A stretch of DNA of 64,000 bases from Dasypus novemcinctus (Eukaryota; Chordata; Mammalia; Cingulata; Dasypodidae). Of the stretch, positions 31,930 through 43,115 are shown piece after piece. Position 1 is the stretch's first letter. Each line of letters opens with the position of its first letter. Below the pieces are notes generated by a model that had not been told where the DNA came from, searched no databases, and worked only from the letters and a program-made list of their open reading frames with translations. Location: assembly GCF_030445035.2 (NCBI RefSeq), contig NC_080688.1, positions 64,141,449-64,205,448 of the forward strand, given 5' to 3'. A program made the translations under genes and the position numbers.

Positions 31930-32830
31930 TTTTTTGATTTAATTTGAGAAGTTTTATGCTTACAGAGAGATCTTGCAGAAAATACAGAATTCCTACACAC
32001 CCACCTGTATTAGTCAGTCAAAGGGGTGCTGATGCAAAATACCAAAAATGGGTTGGTTTTTAGTTGGGGTAGGAGCTGACAGACACCAGGCCATAAAGCA
32101 TAAGTTACCTCCCTCACCAAAGTCTGTTTCCACGTGTTGGAGCAAGATGGCTGCCAATGGCTGCCAGGGTTCTGGCTTCCTGGGTTCCTCTCTTCCCAGG
32201 TCTTCTCTCTGGGCTTAGGGTTCCTTTCTTCCCAGGGCTCCACCTTCTGCATCAAACTCCAACATCAAAACTCCAACATTAAGAATTCTTAACTCTGTCC
32301 TTTGCCAGACCTTTTATCTGTGAGTCCTCACCCACCAAAGGGTAGGGACTCAATGCCCTACTGGCACAAGAGGTTTATATAATTACTTAATCAAGCAAAC
32401 CTCTGAATCCAATATAATCGAATATGCCCAGAGGGAAAGATCAGTTTATAAACATAATCCAATATTTCTTTTTGGAATTCATCAATAATATCAAATTGCT
32501 ATACTGCCTCCATTTGCAATACTTTGCATTAGTTTTGTACATTTGTTATAATTGGTGAGATGAAATTATTATGATTGTACTCTTAACTATAGTCCCTAGT
32601 TCAAATTAGAGTTAACTGCTTTTGTTGTGCAGTCCTATGGTTGGACTTTAGAAAAAAAAATTTTTTTCAAGCGACATGTATACCACCTAAAATTTCCCCT
32701 TTTAACCACATTCAGATATATAATTCAGTGGTGTTAATTATGTTGTTATGATATAATATATACTATATATATAGTGTTTTACTATCACCACCATCCATTA
32801 CCAACTCTTTCATCACTCCAAACAGAAACT
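31930..32830 (-). mobile_element. old L1 3' UTR fragment, interrupted
   Basis: Left piece (GTTTTATGCTTACAGAGAGA, TCTTGCAGAAAATACAGAAT, to about 32007) and right piece (from about 32514: TTTGCATTAGTTTTGTACAT, TTTGTTATAATTGGTGAGAT, CTCTTAACTATAGTCCCTAG, AATTCAGTGGTGTTAATTA) are antisense L1 3' UTR text. A different element of about 506 bp sits between them. Confidence 0.65.
32008..32513. mobile_element. mid-size interspersed repeat inserted in an L1 fragment
   Basis: Interrupts otherwise continuous L1 3' UTR text. It begins TATTAGTCAGTCAAAGGGG, contains TGTTGGAGCAAGATGGCTGC, two CTTCCCAGG/CTTCCCAGGG-flanked near-repeats (about 32180-32240) and ACTCCAACAT/ACTCCAACATT doublets (about 32256-32280), and ends near CAAATTGCTATAC. 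I recognise the text as a repeat from xenarthran genomes but cannot name the family. No long A tail or LTR ends are evident. Confidence 0.5.
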
Positions 32831-33225
32831 CTGCACCAATTAAGAATTAACTGCCTGAGCAGATGTTGGTCAAGCAGTTGAGTGCCCACCTCCCACATGT
32901 GAAGTCCCAGGTTTGATTCCTGGTGCCTCCTAAAGAAGACAAGCAAAGAGCAGACAATGAGAAGACATTGAGCAAAAACAATGAGCAGACAAGGAGTAAA
33001 AACAATCAGGGAGCTGATGTGGCTCAAGCAGGTGAGTACTTGCTGCCCACACTGAGCTTGGTTTCCTGGGCCTCCTAAAGAAGAAACAAAGAGACAATAA
33101 GCAGACAATGAGCAAAAACAACAAGCAGACAATGAGTGCAAATAACGAGCAAAAAACAACAAGCAAACAGACGAGGAGCCATCTTGGGGAGGGGGATAAA
33201 TATATATATGTATATAGATACATAT
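32831..33225 (+). mobile_element. dimeric tRNA-derived SINE (DAS-II-like)
   Basis: Two tRNA-like units in tandem. The first starts at about 32856 (GCAGATGTTGGTCAAGCAGT, then CCCAGGTTTGATTCCTGGTG) and the second at about 33008 (GGGAGCTGATGTGGCTCAAG). Each is followed by GCCTCCTAAAGAAGA and AGCAGACAATGAGCAAAAAC-type spacer. It ends in ATAAATATATATATG. This family differs from the longer DAS SINEs in the window. Confidence 0.8.
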
Positions 33226-33239
33226 ATAAAGAATAACTC

Positions 33240-33782
33240 CCCATTCACTACCCTCATCCTATCCCCTAAATGGGCAAAATAGCTGAATATTCTTCCAAAG
33301 AAGATATACAAATGGCCAAAAAGCACATGAAAAGATGATCAATATCATTGGCCATTAGGGAAATGCAAATCAAAACCACAATGAAATACCATGTCATACT
33401 TATTAGGATGGCTATAATTAAAATAAAAAGCAAAAAATAAATGTTGGAGGGGATGTGGAGAAATAGGAACATTCATTCGTTGATGGTGGGAATGTAAAAT
33501 GGTGCAGTCACTGTGGAAGACAGTTTGGCAGCTCCTCAGGAAGCTTAATATAGATTTACCATATGACCTGGCAATCCCACTACTAGATATATACCCAGAA
33601 GAATTGAAAGCAGGGTCTCGAACAGATATTTGCACACCAATGTTCATGGCAGCATTATTCACAACGGCCAAAAGATGGAAGCAACCGAGATGTCCATCAC
33701 AGGTGAATGGATAAACAAAATGTGGTATGTACATACAATGGAATATTAGTCAGCCATAAAAAAGAGACGTTCGCAATTTTGA
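33240..33782 (+). pseudogene. old L1 ORF2 3' end fragment
   Basis: Sense-strand C-terminal ORF2 text: GGCCAAAAAGCACATGAAAA, AAATGCAAATCAAAACCACA, and a plus frame with [16 protein letters not shown] and [18 protein letters not shown]-type sequence. The frame is broken repeatedly. It is older than the L1 at 18497-23459. Confidence 0.85.
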
Positions 33783-34949
33783 GGAAACAACCACCAAAAG
33801 AAATGGGCTGGGTTTGACGCTTGAAGGTGGAGAACAGAGGTGGGGGCAGGTTTGAGGAGGCGCTGCCCCAGCGTCAGAGTGAGAGCAGACTCTACACTTC
33901 AGGACATCCAAGAAGCCAGCAGGCCAGAAGGTGTTAAATGCTCACACAGAGTCTTGCCTGTGGGGGCTTCTCTGGCCACATCCTCGCTGGCCACAGGGCA
34001 CCCTGTGAATACCAACCCGGGCAGCGGGAACAGGATGGGGATGAGGGGGTTGTGTTAACCAGAGCAGGAGGGCCGGATTCAGAGGAGTCTGCATCCGTTT
34101 CCTCTCCATCACCCTTGACCCACAGTATGGTCTTAGTGGATGTCTCACCCTCGTCTCAGTCCAACATGGGGTAGGGTCCTGGGCCGGGATTTGGGTCAGA
34201 GCACTCAAGCAGGCATGGGAACACCCATGGCCTGTCCCCACCAGGCTCTCCAACTCTGGCCAACTTCCACAGCTCTGGATTTATCGGGGGAAGTTGCATG
34301 TCTTCCCCCTGCCCATAAAAAGGTGATACTGAGCAAGGCAGAGGATGACAAGGGAGAAGGCTCGTAGAGCAGTGGGGGGTTGGTGAAGGGTTCTGGACCC
34401 TTGCTCTGGAGATAGCGATGTGGGGAGGGGTCTCCTGGTGGATCCTAGGCACAGGAGCCGTGGGTGATGGCTCCTTGAAGTTCACTCCAAGAACTTCCCG
34501 GCATCTCTGCGAACTTCAGTCCATCTCTGTGGACTCTGCTCTGTCCAAGCACCGCTCAGCAGGACCTTCTGGGCCTCTTCCTCCTCAGCTCTCTCTCCTC
34601 TCCTCCTCTCTTCTCTTTCCCCCTCCTTCCACTCCATCTCTCCCCGCCCATTCTTTCCTAACCTGTCAACCTGAAACCAGCCAGAGCAAGGAGCTAGAGT
34701 CTGCTTTAATATTTATTGAATTAATTAATTAATGTTTCATCTTTTCTAGGGTTTAGTATTTACTCCCGTGAGGGGAAATGCACAGTTTCTTAATTAGATT
34801 ACTCTCTGAACAAAGTCTTTGAACGTTTGCTCTTCTGAGGGGCAGGGGCCTGAAAGTTGCTCACATTCACAATAAATCCACGTATTATATCTGGGCACAT
34901 GATAAATGGCTTCCTCCCAGCTACAAACCAGTGCTCACGCCCTGATAGT
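33783..34949. other. single-copy sequence without a gene
   Basis: Nothing recognised. About 34575-34660 is pyrimidine-rich. Short overlapping frames only. Confidence 0.35.
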
Positions 34950-35350
34950 CCTGGCATCCTTCAATCCATTCACAAGTGTCTGTGTGTCTGTCCAACACCA
35001 AGTACTATTTTAGAAGCTGCAGATGCAGCAAGGACAAAGCAGACAAGAAGTCCTGCCCACAGAGAGCTTTTATTTGGGGGGTGGGGTGGGGACAGGCAAC
35101 AGACAAAATAAGCAACATACAGAGTACAAGGATGGTGATAAGTGTATGGGAGGGGACAGGGTCTGTGGGACCGGGAGTCAGGAGCCACGCAAGCAGCCCA
35201 TTCAGTACAGGCAGACACCGTCCTGTTGTGTAGCAGGAAGGTCATGACGGGCAGACAAGGAAGGCTTCCTGGAGGAGGGGTCTAGAAAAGAGGCTGTGAT
35301 AAGTATAAACTGAGGAGGAACTGCAGGAGTGAAGGGGACCTGCAGGAAAC
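34950..35350 (+). repeat. LINE-2 fragment
   Basis: ACACCAAGTACTATTTTAGA, CTGCCCACAGAGAGCTTTTA and CAAGGAAGGCTTCCTGGAGG appear in L2 3'-region order. Confidence 0.65.
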
Positions 35351-35689
35351 TGCTGGGTAGAGCAGGGCTGAGGGAGCAGCAGGAGGATGGCAGTGGCAGG
35401 AGGCCCTGGGGAAGGGGAAAATAGAAATTTTGCAGCCTACAGCTTTTAAGGATGGTTCCTGCCTGGTGGCAGGTACTGAGTTAAGTCCAGGACAGGTGGC
35501 ACAGGCTGCTGGGTGGCGTGAATGAAGGCTCCTTGGGCCTCAGTTTCCTCATTTGTGATACGGACTAGGTCCCTTGGCTGTAGAACCTCTCTGCACATAA
35601 TCTACCTTTCCCAGCGGGTGGCCCAGCGCCGCCTCTGCTCCCTGCCTGCCCTCCTAAAAGCAGCCTCCAGCAGGCGTCTTGGATCACAG

Positions 35690-36030
35690 CTCCGTTGATT
35701 TGGGGCGTGGGCCCTCGCGGCGGTACCTGCTTGGGGGTCTAGTCCCAGCCAGCGGCACTGCCCCCCACTTCCGTCCGCCCCCGCCCCCGCCCCCGCCCCC
35801 GCCGCGGGCTTTGTCCCCAGCGCGGTGCAGCTGCGCTCGGCGGCCACGCGGGGGCGCGGCGGGGCTGGCGGCGGAAGCGCCGGGCGGCCGGTCGGCGTCG
35901 CGCGCCTTCCTCCCTCCTCCTCCTCCTCGCTTTCTTCTCCCTCCTCGCCGGGGCGTCCGACCCGCCCTGCTCGGCTCGAAGCCTGCGGGGCTGTCCTTGG
36001 GAGGCGGCCTTGGGAGGCGTCCGGGGCAAC
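35690..36030. promoter_or_regulatory. orphan CpG island with GC-box array
   Basis: About 340 bp of very high GC with dense CpG (for example GGCGCGGCGGGG, GGTCGGCGTCGCGCGCC), unlike its flanks. It holds four CCCCC runs separated by single G (35778-35800; GC-box/Sp1-like and G-quadruplex-forming on the minus strand), CACTTCCG (ETS-like) near 35766, a GCAGCTGC E-box near 35827 and CCACGCGGGGGCGCGG (EGR/CTCF-like) near 35843. CpG islands of this kind usually mark promoters, but no annotated gene start is expected here. Frames across it (35602-35847 minus, 35679-36071 plus) look like compositional artefacts. Confidence 0.7.
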
Positions 36031-37380
36031 TCTTGGGCTTATTTCCGTTTCTTAGCCTCCTGCCTTTCTAAGTCTGAGGAGCTTCCTCCCCAAGACCACG
36101 CTTGGAGTTCCAACCCCGTCGGCCCCGCTCCCCTGCTCCAGCCTCCGCTCCGGTCTACACTCGCCAGTGCGGTCCCACAGCGCCCCGGTACCGTCGGCTG
36201 CCGCCTTTCCAGTCGCTGTGACCAATGCAGTGGTTTTCCTTCTCCTGGCAGTGATTTCTGTCCGCTTCCTGGGCTCCCGGGCTCCCAAGTCTTACTTTAT
36301 GCCGGAGATCAAATGCCTACCTTGCTCGTACTGGTTACCTGTAAATACCTGCACACGTCGGAGGTGCCCAATAAATGCCCTTGAATTAGTAAGTGAAACG
36401 TTAGGCACTTGCACATCTGCCATCATAACTAATTTTCACAACCATCCGAGAGACTGGGGCTCTCCTCGTTTTACCTGTGAAGAAATAGGCTCGGGGAGGC
36501 TGCCAGGTGGTCCGCCAGAGTCTCCTGAGCCAGGGAGGGGGGCCTGAGCGGGCCCTTTAAAGCTAGGGTTCCAGGCAGGGGGCTCTGGTTGCCTGGCCTA
36601 AGGCTGTACCAACTGCAGGTTTTCCATGTCCTGCAGTTGGGGCAGGGCCGTAGGTTCTGGGGGTGTTGGTGACTAGGTCCTCCCCAAGGGCTGGCTCCAC
36701 CCAGTAGGAGCCCAGTGTGGTTTGACAGTGAATTTTGCCATCCAAGCCTCTGGAATGTGGGTGCGTTGGTTGGTGGTGAGAGGGAGGTGAGGTTGAGGGG
36801 AGGTGGCATGGGGACCAAGCAGTGAGCTTGCAGCTACTGCCACCATCTTGGTCCCTCCAAGATGGAGAGTTCAGGTTGGAGGGGGAGGGAAATTCTGGAG
36901 TGTGGGGCAGATGACACTGGCCCATCCCTGGACCTACCAGGAGTGAAATTGTCCTGTGGCTGTGCTCTTCTGGCTGGAATGTCCATTTCACAGTGGTTAC
37001 CTTTCTGGACTGGGTGGTGAAGGAAATCAGGCGGGGGCTTGATGGAACCCAGGCAGATGGCTGCTGGAGCAGGGCAGAGGGTGTTTTCTGCTGGCTGAGT
37101 GTAGGCGTCCATTGCCCTGGACCTGGGTCCCCCACCTGTGTGGTCTCTAGGGACAGCAGGAGGAGATGTGTCAGAAGGGGAAGAACTGGCCAGAGAGGAG
37201 ACATTGGACATGGTGGAGAGGCAAGGCAAATGTTTCAGAATGTTTCCTGAAAGTCTTCTGTGAGGATGGACTGGGCTGTTTGAGAAGTTGAGTTCTGGTC
37301 TACCCTAGTGGCCTCTGAAGGGGTTGCCTGGGGGAGAGAAGCTGCTGTTCTCAGAGCAGGCAATGAGTTCTCTAAACACA
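36031..37380. other. single-copy sequence downstream of the CpG island
   Basis: Possible transcribed region of an unidentified noncoding transcript: a canonical AATAAA lies in GGTGCCCAATAAATGCCC near 36371. A MIR fragment lies at about 36396-36515 (AACTAATTTTCACAACCATC, TTTTACCTGTGAAGAAATAG). The 213-codon minus frame at 36563-37204 has no family features and overlaps other frames, so I do not call it. Confidence 0.4.
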
Positions 37381-37384
37381 CAAC

Positions 37385-37745
37385 CCAAACAGCTGGGCCA
37401 CGCCTGCCATTTCTCTTATCCTCAGTTGCTTTACCCGATGAATGGAGATAATGGCTATATCATGAGAATCAGATCAAATCACTTATATAAAAGCGACTCA
37501 CAAACTGAAAAGTGCTTTATAAGTATAAGGTGTTGTTATTTATTAATTCACTGTGTATTGAGCCTTCCATGGGGCCAGATTCTGTGTTAGTCTGAGAGGA
37601 ATTAGAATGGTTCTTGAGTTCAAAGGATAGAGGGGAAGACAGGTAGGTGAGCAGGTATCATAGGTGTGCACAGGGTACCTCAAGAAGGTCCTAGTGGGGA
37701 GGTCAGGAAAGGCTTATGGAGGAGGTGATGCCAGGGTGAGTTCTC
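37385..37745 (+). repeat. MIR followed by LINE-2 fragment
   Basis: About 37420-37550 carries MIR words (CCTCAGTTGCTTTACCCGAT, AAAAGTGCTTTATAAGTATA). About 37575-37740 carries L2 words (GGTGTGCACAGGGTACCTCA, GTCAGGAAAGGCTTATGGAG). Confidence 0.6.
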
Positions 37746-38449
37746 AGGGGTGAGGAGCTGCTAGATGGATCAGGGTGAGGAAGGGGCTTACTTCCCAGCA
37801 GGCGGGAGGGGCTGCCGAGAGCCCGAAACAGTGTGGGCAGGTGCTGCCGGCCAGGCTGGCGTAAAGTATGACACTGAAATGGCTGGATTGGTTCCTCTAG
37901 GCAGGGAGGAAGCAGGGAAGGTGACAGCTCCAGCGAGGCAGTTTGGAAAAATGACTCTGGTTTTCACTGAAGTCAAGGTTTAGAGATGCAAGATGGGAAG
38001 AAGGCAAGGAGACTGGAGATGGGACTACTGCCGAAGTCCAGGTGAACAAAGAGAGGGCCCGATGAAGACAACAGCAGTGGAGATGGAGAGGTGGAGCAGG
38101 GGCTGTAAATGCTGGTGGAGTTGGCAGGGCTCATACTGTCCTGGGCCCTCGTGAGCCCCTTGTCCCTGACAGCCCTGTTACTTGAGGACTCTTCCTTCTC
38201 CTCAACACTGACAACACCGTTTCCCACACCACTGACTTTCCTAGGCTGGAGACCTTGCCTTCTCTCTTGTCCACCCCTCCTTTATAAGCACAGGAGTAGG
38301 CTAAAAAGCCCCGGACGTGGTTGAATTTGAAGGCAGAGAGAAGTCACAAGACTTTGGGCTTAAAGAGCTCTCCAAAAGGCACCTCATTGGACCAAGTTAC
38401 ATTTATACGCAAAGTTAAGCAGACAACAAGCTTGTTCTCATCTGATTGC
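37746..38449. other. single-copy sequence without a gene
   Basis: The GACTCTGGTTTTCACTGAAG-type text around 37950 may be more L2. Nothing else is recognised. Confidence 0.35.
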
Positions 38450-39430
38450 TGTTGTAGTTGTTATAAAAAGTTCTACTGAAGTATAATACACATACTAAAA
38501 AGTGCATGAGGTGAACATGTCCACGTAATCATGTTACCAGGACCCTGTCAGAAGAACCCTCGAGCTGTCTTCCAATTTTCTACTCCCCGCTCTTTTCCAA
38601 TGGTGACACTATCTGGATTTCCAGTATCACAGATTAGCTTTGTCTGCTTTTGAACTTTATATACATAGGATATGTATTTTTATTCATGGCTTCTTTCATT
38701 CAGTATTATATTAGATCATCTGTGTTATGCACAGCAGTAGTTTGTTCATGGTCATTGCTATATAGTTTTTCATTTTGTGAATTTATCACAATTTATGTAT
38801 CCAATATGGCATTGGGTTGTTCCCAAATTTTAGCAATTAGGAATAATGCTGCTTATGAATGTTTTTATGCATGTGTTTTGGTGAACATATGGATGTATTT
38901 CTGTTAGGCATATTTCTGGGAGTGGAATAGCTGGGTCACAGGGTTTGCATATGTTTGACTTTCATTGATATTGCCAATCGTTTTCCAAAGTGATAGCTTC
39001 AATTTCCACTCCCACCAACAATGTATTAGAGTTTTAGTTGCTCCACACTTGGTATTATCAGTCTTTTATATCTTAGCCATTTGGTGGCTGTGTAGTGGTA
39101 CTCTGATGACTAGTGAGGTTGAGTATATTTTTAAATGTTTATTGACTACTTTGATATTCTCTTTTGTAAGATGCTTGTTGAAGTCTCTTTTCTACTTTCC
39201 TAATGGGTTGTCCGTCCTTTTTATTTTCTGGATATGAGTCCTTGTCTCTTATATGTATAGCAAATATATTTTGCTTCTCTTTTTGCTCACTTGGTATCTT
39301 TTGATGAGTAGGAGTTCCTCACTTTTAGTGTTGTTCAATATACCTATTGTTAATGCAGGAGTTTTCTTTAGTGTAATTCTACTGGTTACAAATTGTCTCT
39401 GATTTTGGTATCTGAAAATCAATCTATTTA
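38450..39430 (-). mobile_element. old L1M fragment (3' portion, antisense)
   Basis: Antisense text of the L1 3' region: GAAGTATAATACACATACTA, GGCTTCTTTCATTCAGTATT, GGGAGTGGAATAGCTGGGTC, CACTCCCACCAACAATGTAT and GGTTGTCCGTCCTTTTTATT. Many frame breaks; no usable coding sequence. Confidence 0.8.
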
Positions 39431-40215
39431 AGCTTCATTTTTGAGGGAAGTTCCCACTGAATATAAACTCTAAATTAGTTATTATGCTTTTATAGCATTG
39501 TAAAGATGCCATTCTATTCAATTCTGGCTTCACTGATTCTGTTGAGAGCTCAACTGTCTATTTTATTGTTGCTTCTTTTAAGATAATGTCTCCCCCCACC
39601 CCTGAATACTTTTAAGCATTTTTTTTTCCAGCATTTTTACTGTTATGTGTCCAGGTATATTTGTACATATTTATCCACTTTGGGGTACCAAGGGCTTTTT
39701 GAATCTGTGGCTCTATTTCTTTAATCAGCTTTGGACAATTCTCAATGATTACTTCTTCAAATTTACTTCTCCTTCATTCTCTTTCTCCTTTTCTACTGAA
39801 ATATCAACTACACATATGTTAGAGCTTTTCACCACATCCCATTTGTGTCTTCCACTCTTTTCTATATTTTCCATCTCTCTGATTCTGTTCTTCAGTTGGA
39901 CATTTTCTTCTGATCTATCTTCCATTCACTAATCCTCTTTTCAGCTGAATCTTATCTGCTGTTTAATACATCCAGTGTATTCTTGATTTCTTTTATTGCA
40001 GCTTTTGTTACAGATTTATCATCTGATTCTTCTTTTCTTTTAATATAGTTTCTAGTTTCTCCCAAATTCCCTATCTTGTTATTTAATTCCATAGGCTTAT
40101 CAATTGTAGTTATTTAGTCTGTTCCTGATAATTCCCAAATCTGGATATTTTGTGAGTCTCTTTCCATTGTCTTTTTTTTTTTTCCTCTTGATATTTGGTC
40201 AGATGTCATTTTTGC
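39431..40215 (-). mobile_element. old L1M fragment (5' portion, antisense)
   Basis: GACAATTCTCAATGATTACT, CTTCTCCTTCATTCTCTTTC, GATCTATCTTCCATTCACTA and ATATTTGGTCAGATGTCATT are the antisense of the 5'/ORF1 region of old L1s. Together with the preceding 3' portion this implies an internal deletion of most of ORF2. Confidence 0.6.
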
Positions 40216-40545
40216 TGGACATCAAGTATGAAAAATAGTAGAAATGAATTTAAGGTTCCAGATGATGTTATTTTCTTTCAGATTTCATTTACTTTGACCC
40301 ATTCAGGTCCTGACTCCCTGGCGGTCTGGAGGGACACAGGCCTGCACCTGGGGATGCAGTATCGCCTACCTGCCGGCTACGAGGCAGGCCTGTCTGCGAG
40401 CATCACTGAGAGCCTCAGAAAACTGTGGCCTGGGATCGATTTAGAAATACTTGTCATGCAGGCTTTCTGGTCACTAATGCAATAAAGGTCTGTGTATTTT
40501 ATAGAGAGTCATGGTTTGTGAGCCCACTCTTTTATGGGTTTGACA
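40216..40545. other. short stretch of uncertain origin
   Basis: About 40310-40490 is GC-richer (GGCAGTATCGCC/GGCTACGAGGCAGG-type text), ends in GCAATAAAGG and could be the 5' end of the adjacent L1 or unique DNA. Confidence 0.3.
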
Positions 40546-40966
40546 TTTTTTTTTTAAGGTTTATTTATTTTATTTCTCTCCCTTTCCCCCCCTCCACCCC
40601 AGTTGTCTGTTCTCTGTGTCTTACTTGCTGCGTGTTTGTCTTTGTCCAATTCTGTTGATGTCAGCGGCACAGGAATCTGTGTTTCTTTTTGTTGTGTCAT
40701 TTTGTTATGTCAGCTCTTCGTGCACGCGGCGCCACTACTGGACAGGCTGTATTTTTTTATGCTGGGCGGCTCTCCTTATGGGGCGCACTCCTTGCACATG
40801 GGGCTCCCCTACGTGGGGGACACCCCTGCGTGGCAGGGCACTCCTTGCGCGCATCAGCACTGCGCATGGCCAGCTCCACACGGGTCAAGGAGGCCCGGGG
40901 TTTGAACTGTGGACCTCCCTTGTGGTAGACGGATGCCCTAACCACTGAGCCAAGTCCACTTCCCTG
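40546..40966 (-). mobile_element. DAS-type SINE
   Basis: Antisense copy from a T-run plus AAGGTTTATTTATTTT to GAGCCAAGTCCACTTCCC. A duplication TGTGAGCCCACTCTTTAT-like lies at about 40517 and 40966, but about 11 bp (GGGTTTGACA) separate the left duplication from the T-run. Confidence 0.9.
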
Positions 40967-43115
40967 TGAGCCCACTCTTTATTGCTAGTAATTCTGTTTA
41001 TGGAACTGGTGGAAGAACGGCCCTGAGAGGAGACATTGGGGGTCACTACACAGGTCCCAGCACCCCAGAATCTGTTGCCCTCTCATGGTCCTTGCCACTC
41101 TTCTCTGCAGCACTGTCACCGCAGCACCCTCAGGCTTTCTGGGAAGTTGGCTTCATTTCATAAATCAAGGTACAGCATTGGCTCTGGCCATGGAAATTGA
41201 ATTTATCTTCAGACAAAACTTGGAACTAGATACATATATCTACTTAAGCCCCCTCAAGTGTTCACGTCAAAGGCACTTTTCAGCAGACTCCATCCTATTC
41301 GTGGGGTTTGCCTTAATGGCAGACACTGCACATCTTGAGCGAGAGATGCCCAGGTGAGGCATGTTTCACAGAGTGACAGTTTCTAGTGCTGGGGAGGGGG
41401 ATGCCTGCAGCAGCAGCATCGCGAGACTGTTCCCGTGGTCAGTTTTGCTGATGTCCAGCCTCTTTCTTGGTCCTGCCTGCTTTCTGAGGCTGGCTCTTCA
41501 GCTTCCTGTCAATCTCTTGAGCTCCAATATCCTTTCAATAAATCCCTTTTCTGCTTAAGAGTTGGTCTGCCATCACTTTTGTACAAGAACTTTGATCGAT
41601 GCATTGGAAGGAAAATGAATAGCCAATGCAAGTCCCTGCCTGTAGGGCTTTTGTTGGGTTCTCTTTGTTGTGTGTGTCTCACTATAAAGATTAGAGAGGC
41701 ACTTGTCTTTGATGCCCAAACAAAATCAATTTGGAGGCTATAGTTAAATTTCACCAGGGCCTCCAGCCTTTCCCCAGGGGAAGGAATCTTAGAGACCACA
41801 TGTGTCAGTGTCATCAGGACTCCCTGCAGCTTCTTATCTGTAAGGCACAAGTACCCTTCCTGTCATCTTTTGCCATTCAGGGAGTCACCAGTACTGGGGC
41901 CCAGGATGACTCATGCAGAGACCCACCTTCAGGCAGTGGTGGAAAACTGTGCGGGGAATATTTAGAGCTGCTCCAAGCTGCGTGTGGGCAGGCTGAGGCC
42001 GTCCTTCCCCCTTCATTTCCATCAGGACTCAGGTGGGTTTGTGGGGTACTATAGGTGTGGCAGGAAACCAGCTAGAGGGAAACGGTGCAAGGTTGGAGGT
42101 CCCTGTGGGAGAGAACAAGTCAGCACTGGGCCCTGTGGCGCTCAGAGGGCACTGCCCACCTGCCAGGTGGGACCTTGCCCTTGCCCGGCAGGTGTTCTCT
42201 CTGCTGGCCCCTGGAGGAGTTGCCCGAGAGTGAAGTGGGGAGAGTCAGTCCTTGACCCCTTGCTCAAGGCCACTCTCTTCTCTTCTCACCCCTGGCATCC
42301 CCACGTACCGCAGGAGGCCTTGATGTGAAAACGCCAGTCCACACATCCAAGCTCCATCCATGGTCTCCAACAAACAGCTTGGGGTGAGTAGCTGGCAGCT
42401 GCTGGGGAAGAGGTCCACGCAGGCCCTGGAAGCAGGCTGGAGGCCACTTGGGCAGAGAATTGAGGGACCGCAGGTAACCCAACCATGATCTAGAAGGGGT
42501 CCAGGCTCCTTGGCTCCGAGGATTCCGTTCCCCATGGGGACTGATGCCACAGGAGGAAGACAGTGTGGGGCCCTTTAAAGCGTGGGGCCCGGGGCAGGTT
42601 GCCAGGTCAAAGGGCAATTGTGACAGCCCTTTCCATCTTCCCAGGCCTAATTCTTCAGCATCAGATTCTGAAATGGTGACTCCTCTCTCCCTGGCGACGG
42701 GTTCTGGGCTCGTCACACGTGTTGAGCATGGGGCACCTGAAGGGCAACCCGTGCCCCTCCCAGCCTACACTCATGTGTGCGGCTGCACCTGGGAGTTCTG
42801 CAGTCGATAGGGTCTCCCTGGATGTCTTCAAACAGCTTTACATGCCAGGCAAATTCTGAGAAATTACCACTCCCCGTTCGGAGTTTAAAAGAGCTGTCCT
42901 TCCCACTTGTTGTCCTGGCTTTCCTACCGGAACTGGCAATCGATCATCATCATCATCATTAGGGTATCCAAAACAACTCAGATAACTGCTGGCATACAGT
43001 GACCTGTCAAGCTCACTTCCTTTCCTGCCTCCCTCCCTCCTTCCCTTCCTTTTCCATGTTAAGAATAAAAGAAAAGCAAAAAGAAGGTAAGGAAACACAA
43101 ATACACACAATTATC
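40967..43115. other. single-copy sequence with a possible LTR end
   Basis: About 41480-41560 (CTCTTGAGCTCCAATATCCT, TTCAATAAATCCCTTTTCTG) looks like the polyadenylation end of an old LTR or L1; the family is unclear. Frames of 90-150 codons at 41361-42716 have no domain signatures. An (ATC)n microsatellite is at about 42944-42959. Confidence 0.4.
42944..42959. repeat. (ATC)n microsatellite
   Basis: Five consecutive ATC/CAT units in GATCATCATCATCATCATT. Confidence 0.9.

Noticed and set aside
36563-37204. Minus-strand frame of 213 codons near the CpG island
   Set aside because: There is no similarity to any family I know, low-complexity Pro/Ser/Thr content, and overlapping frames in other phases. 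It points towards, not away from, the island.
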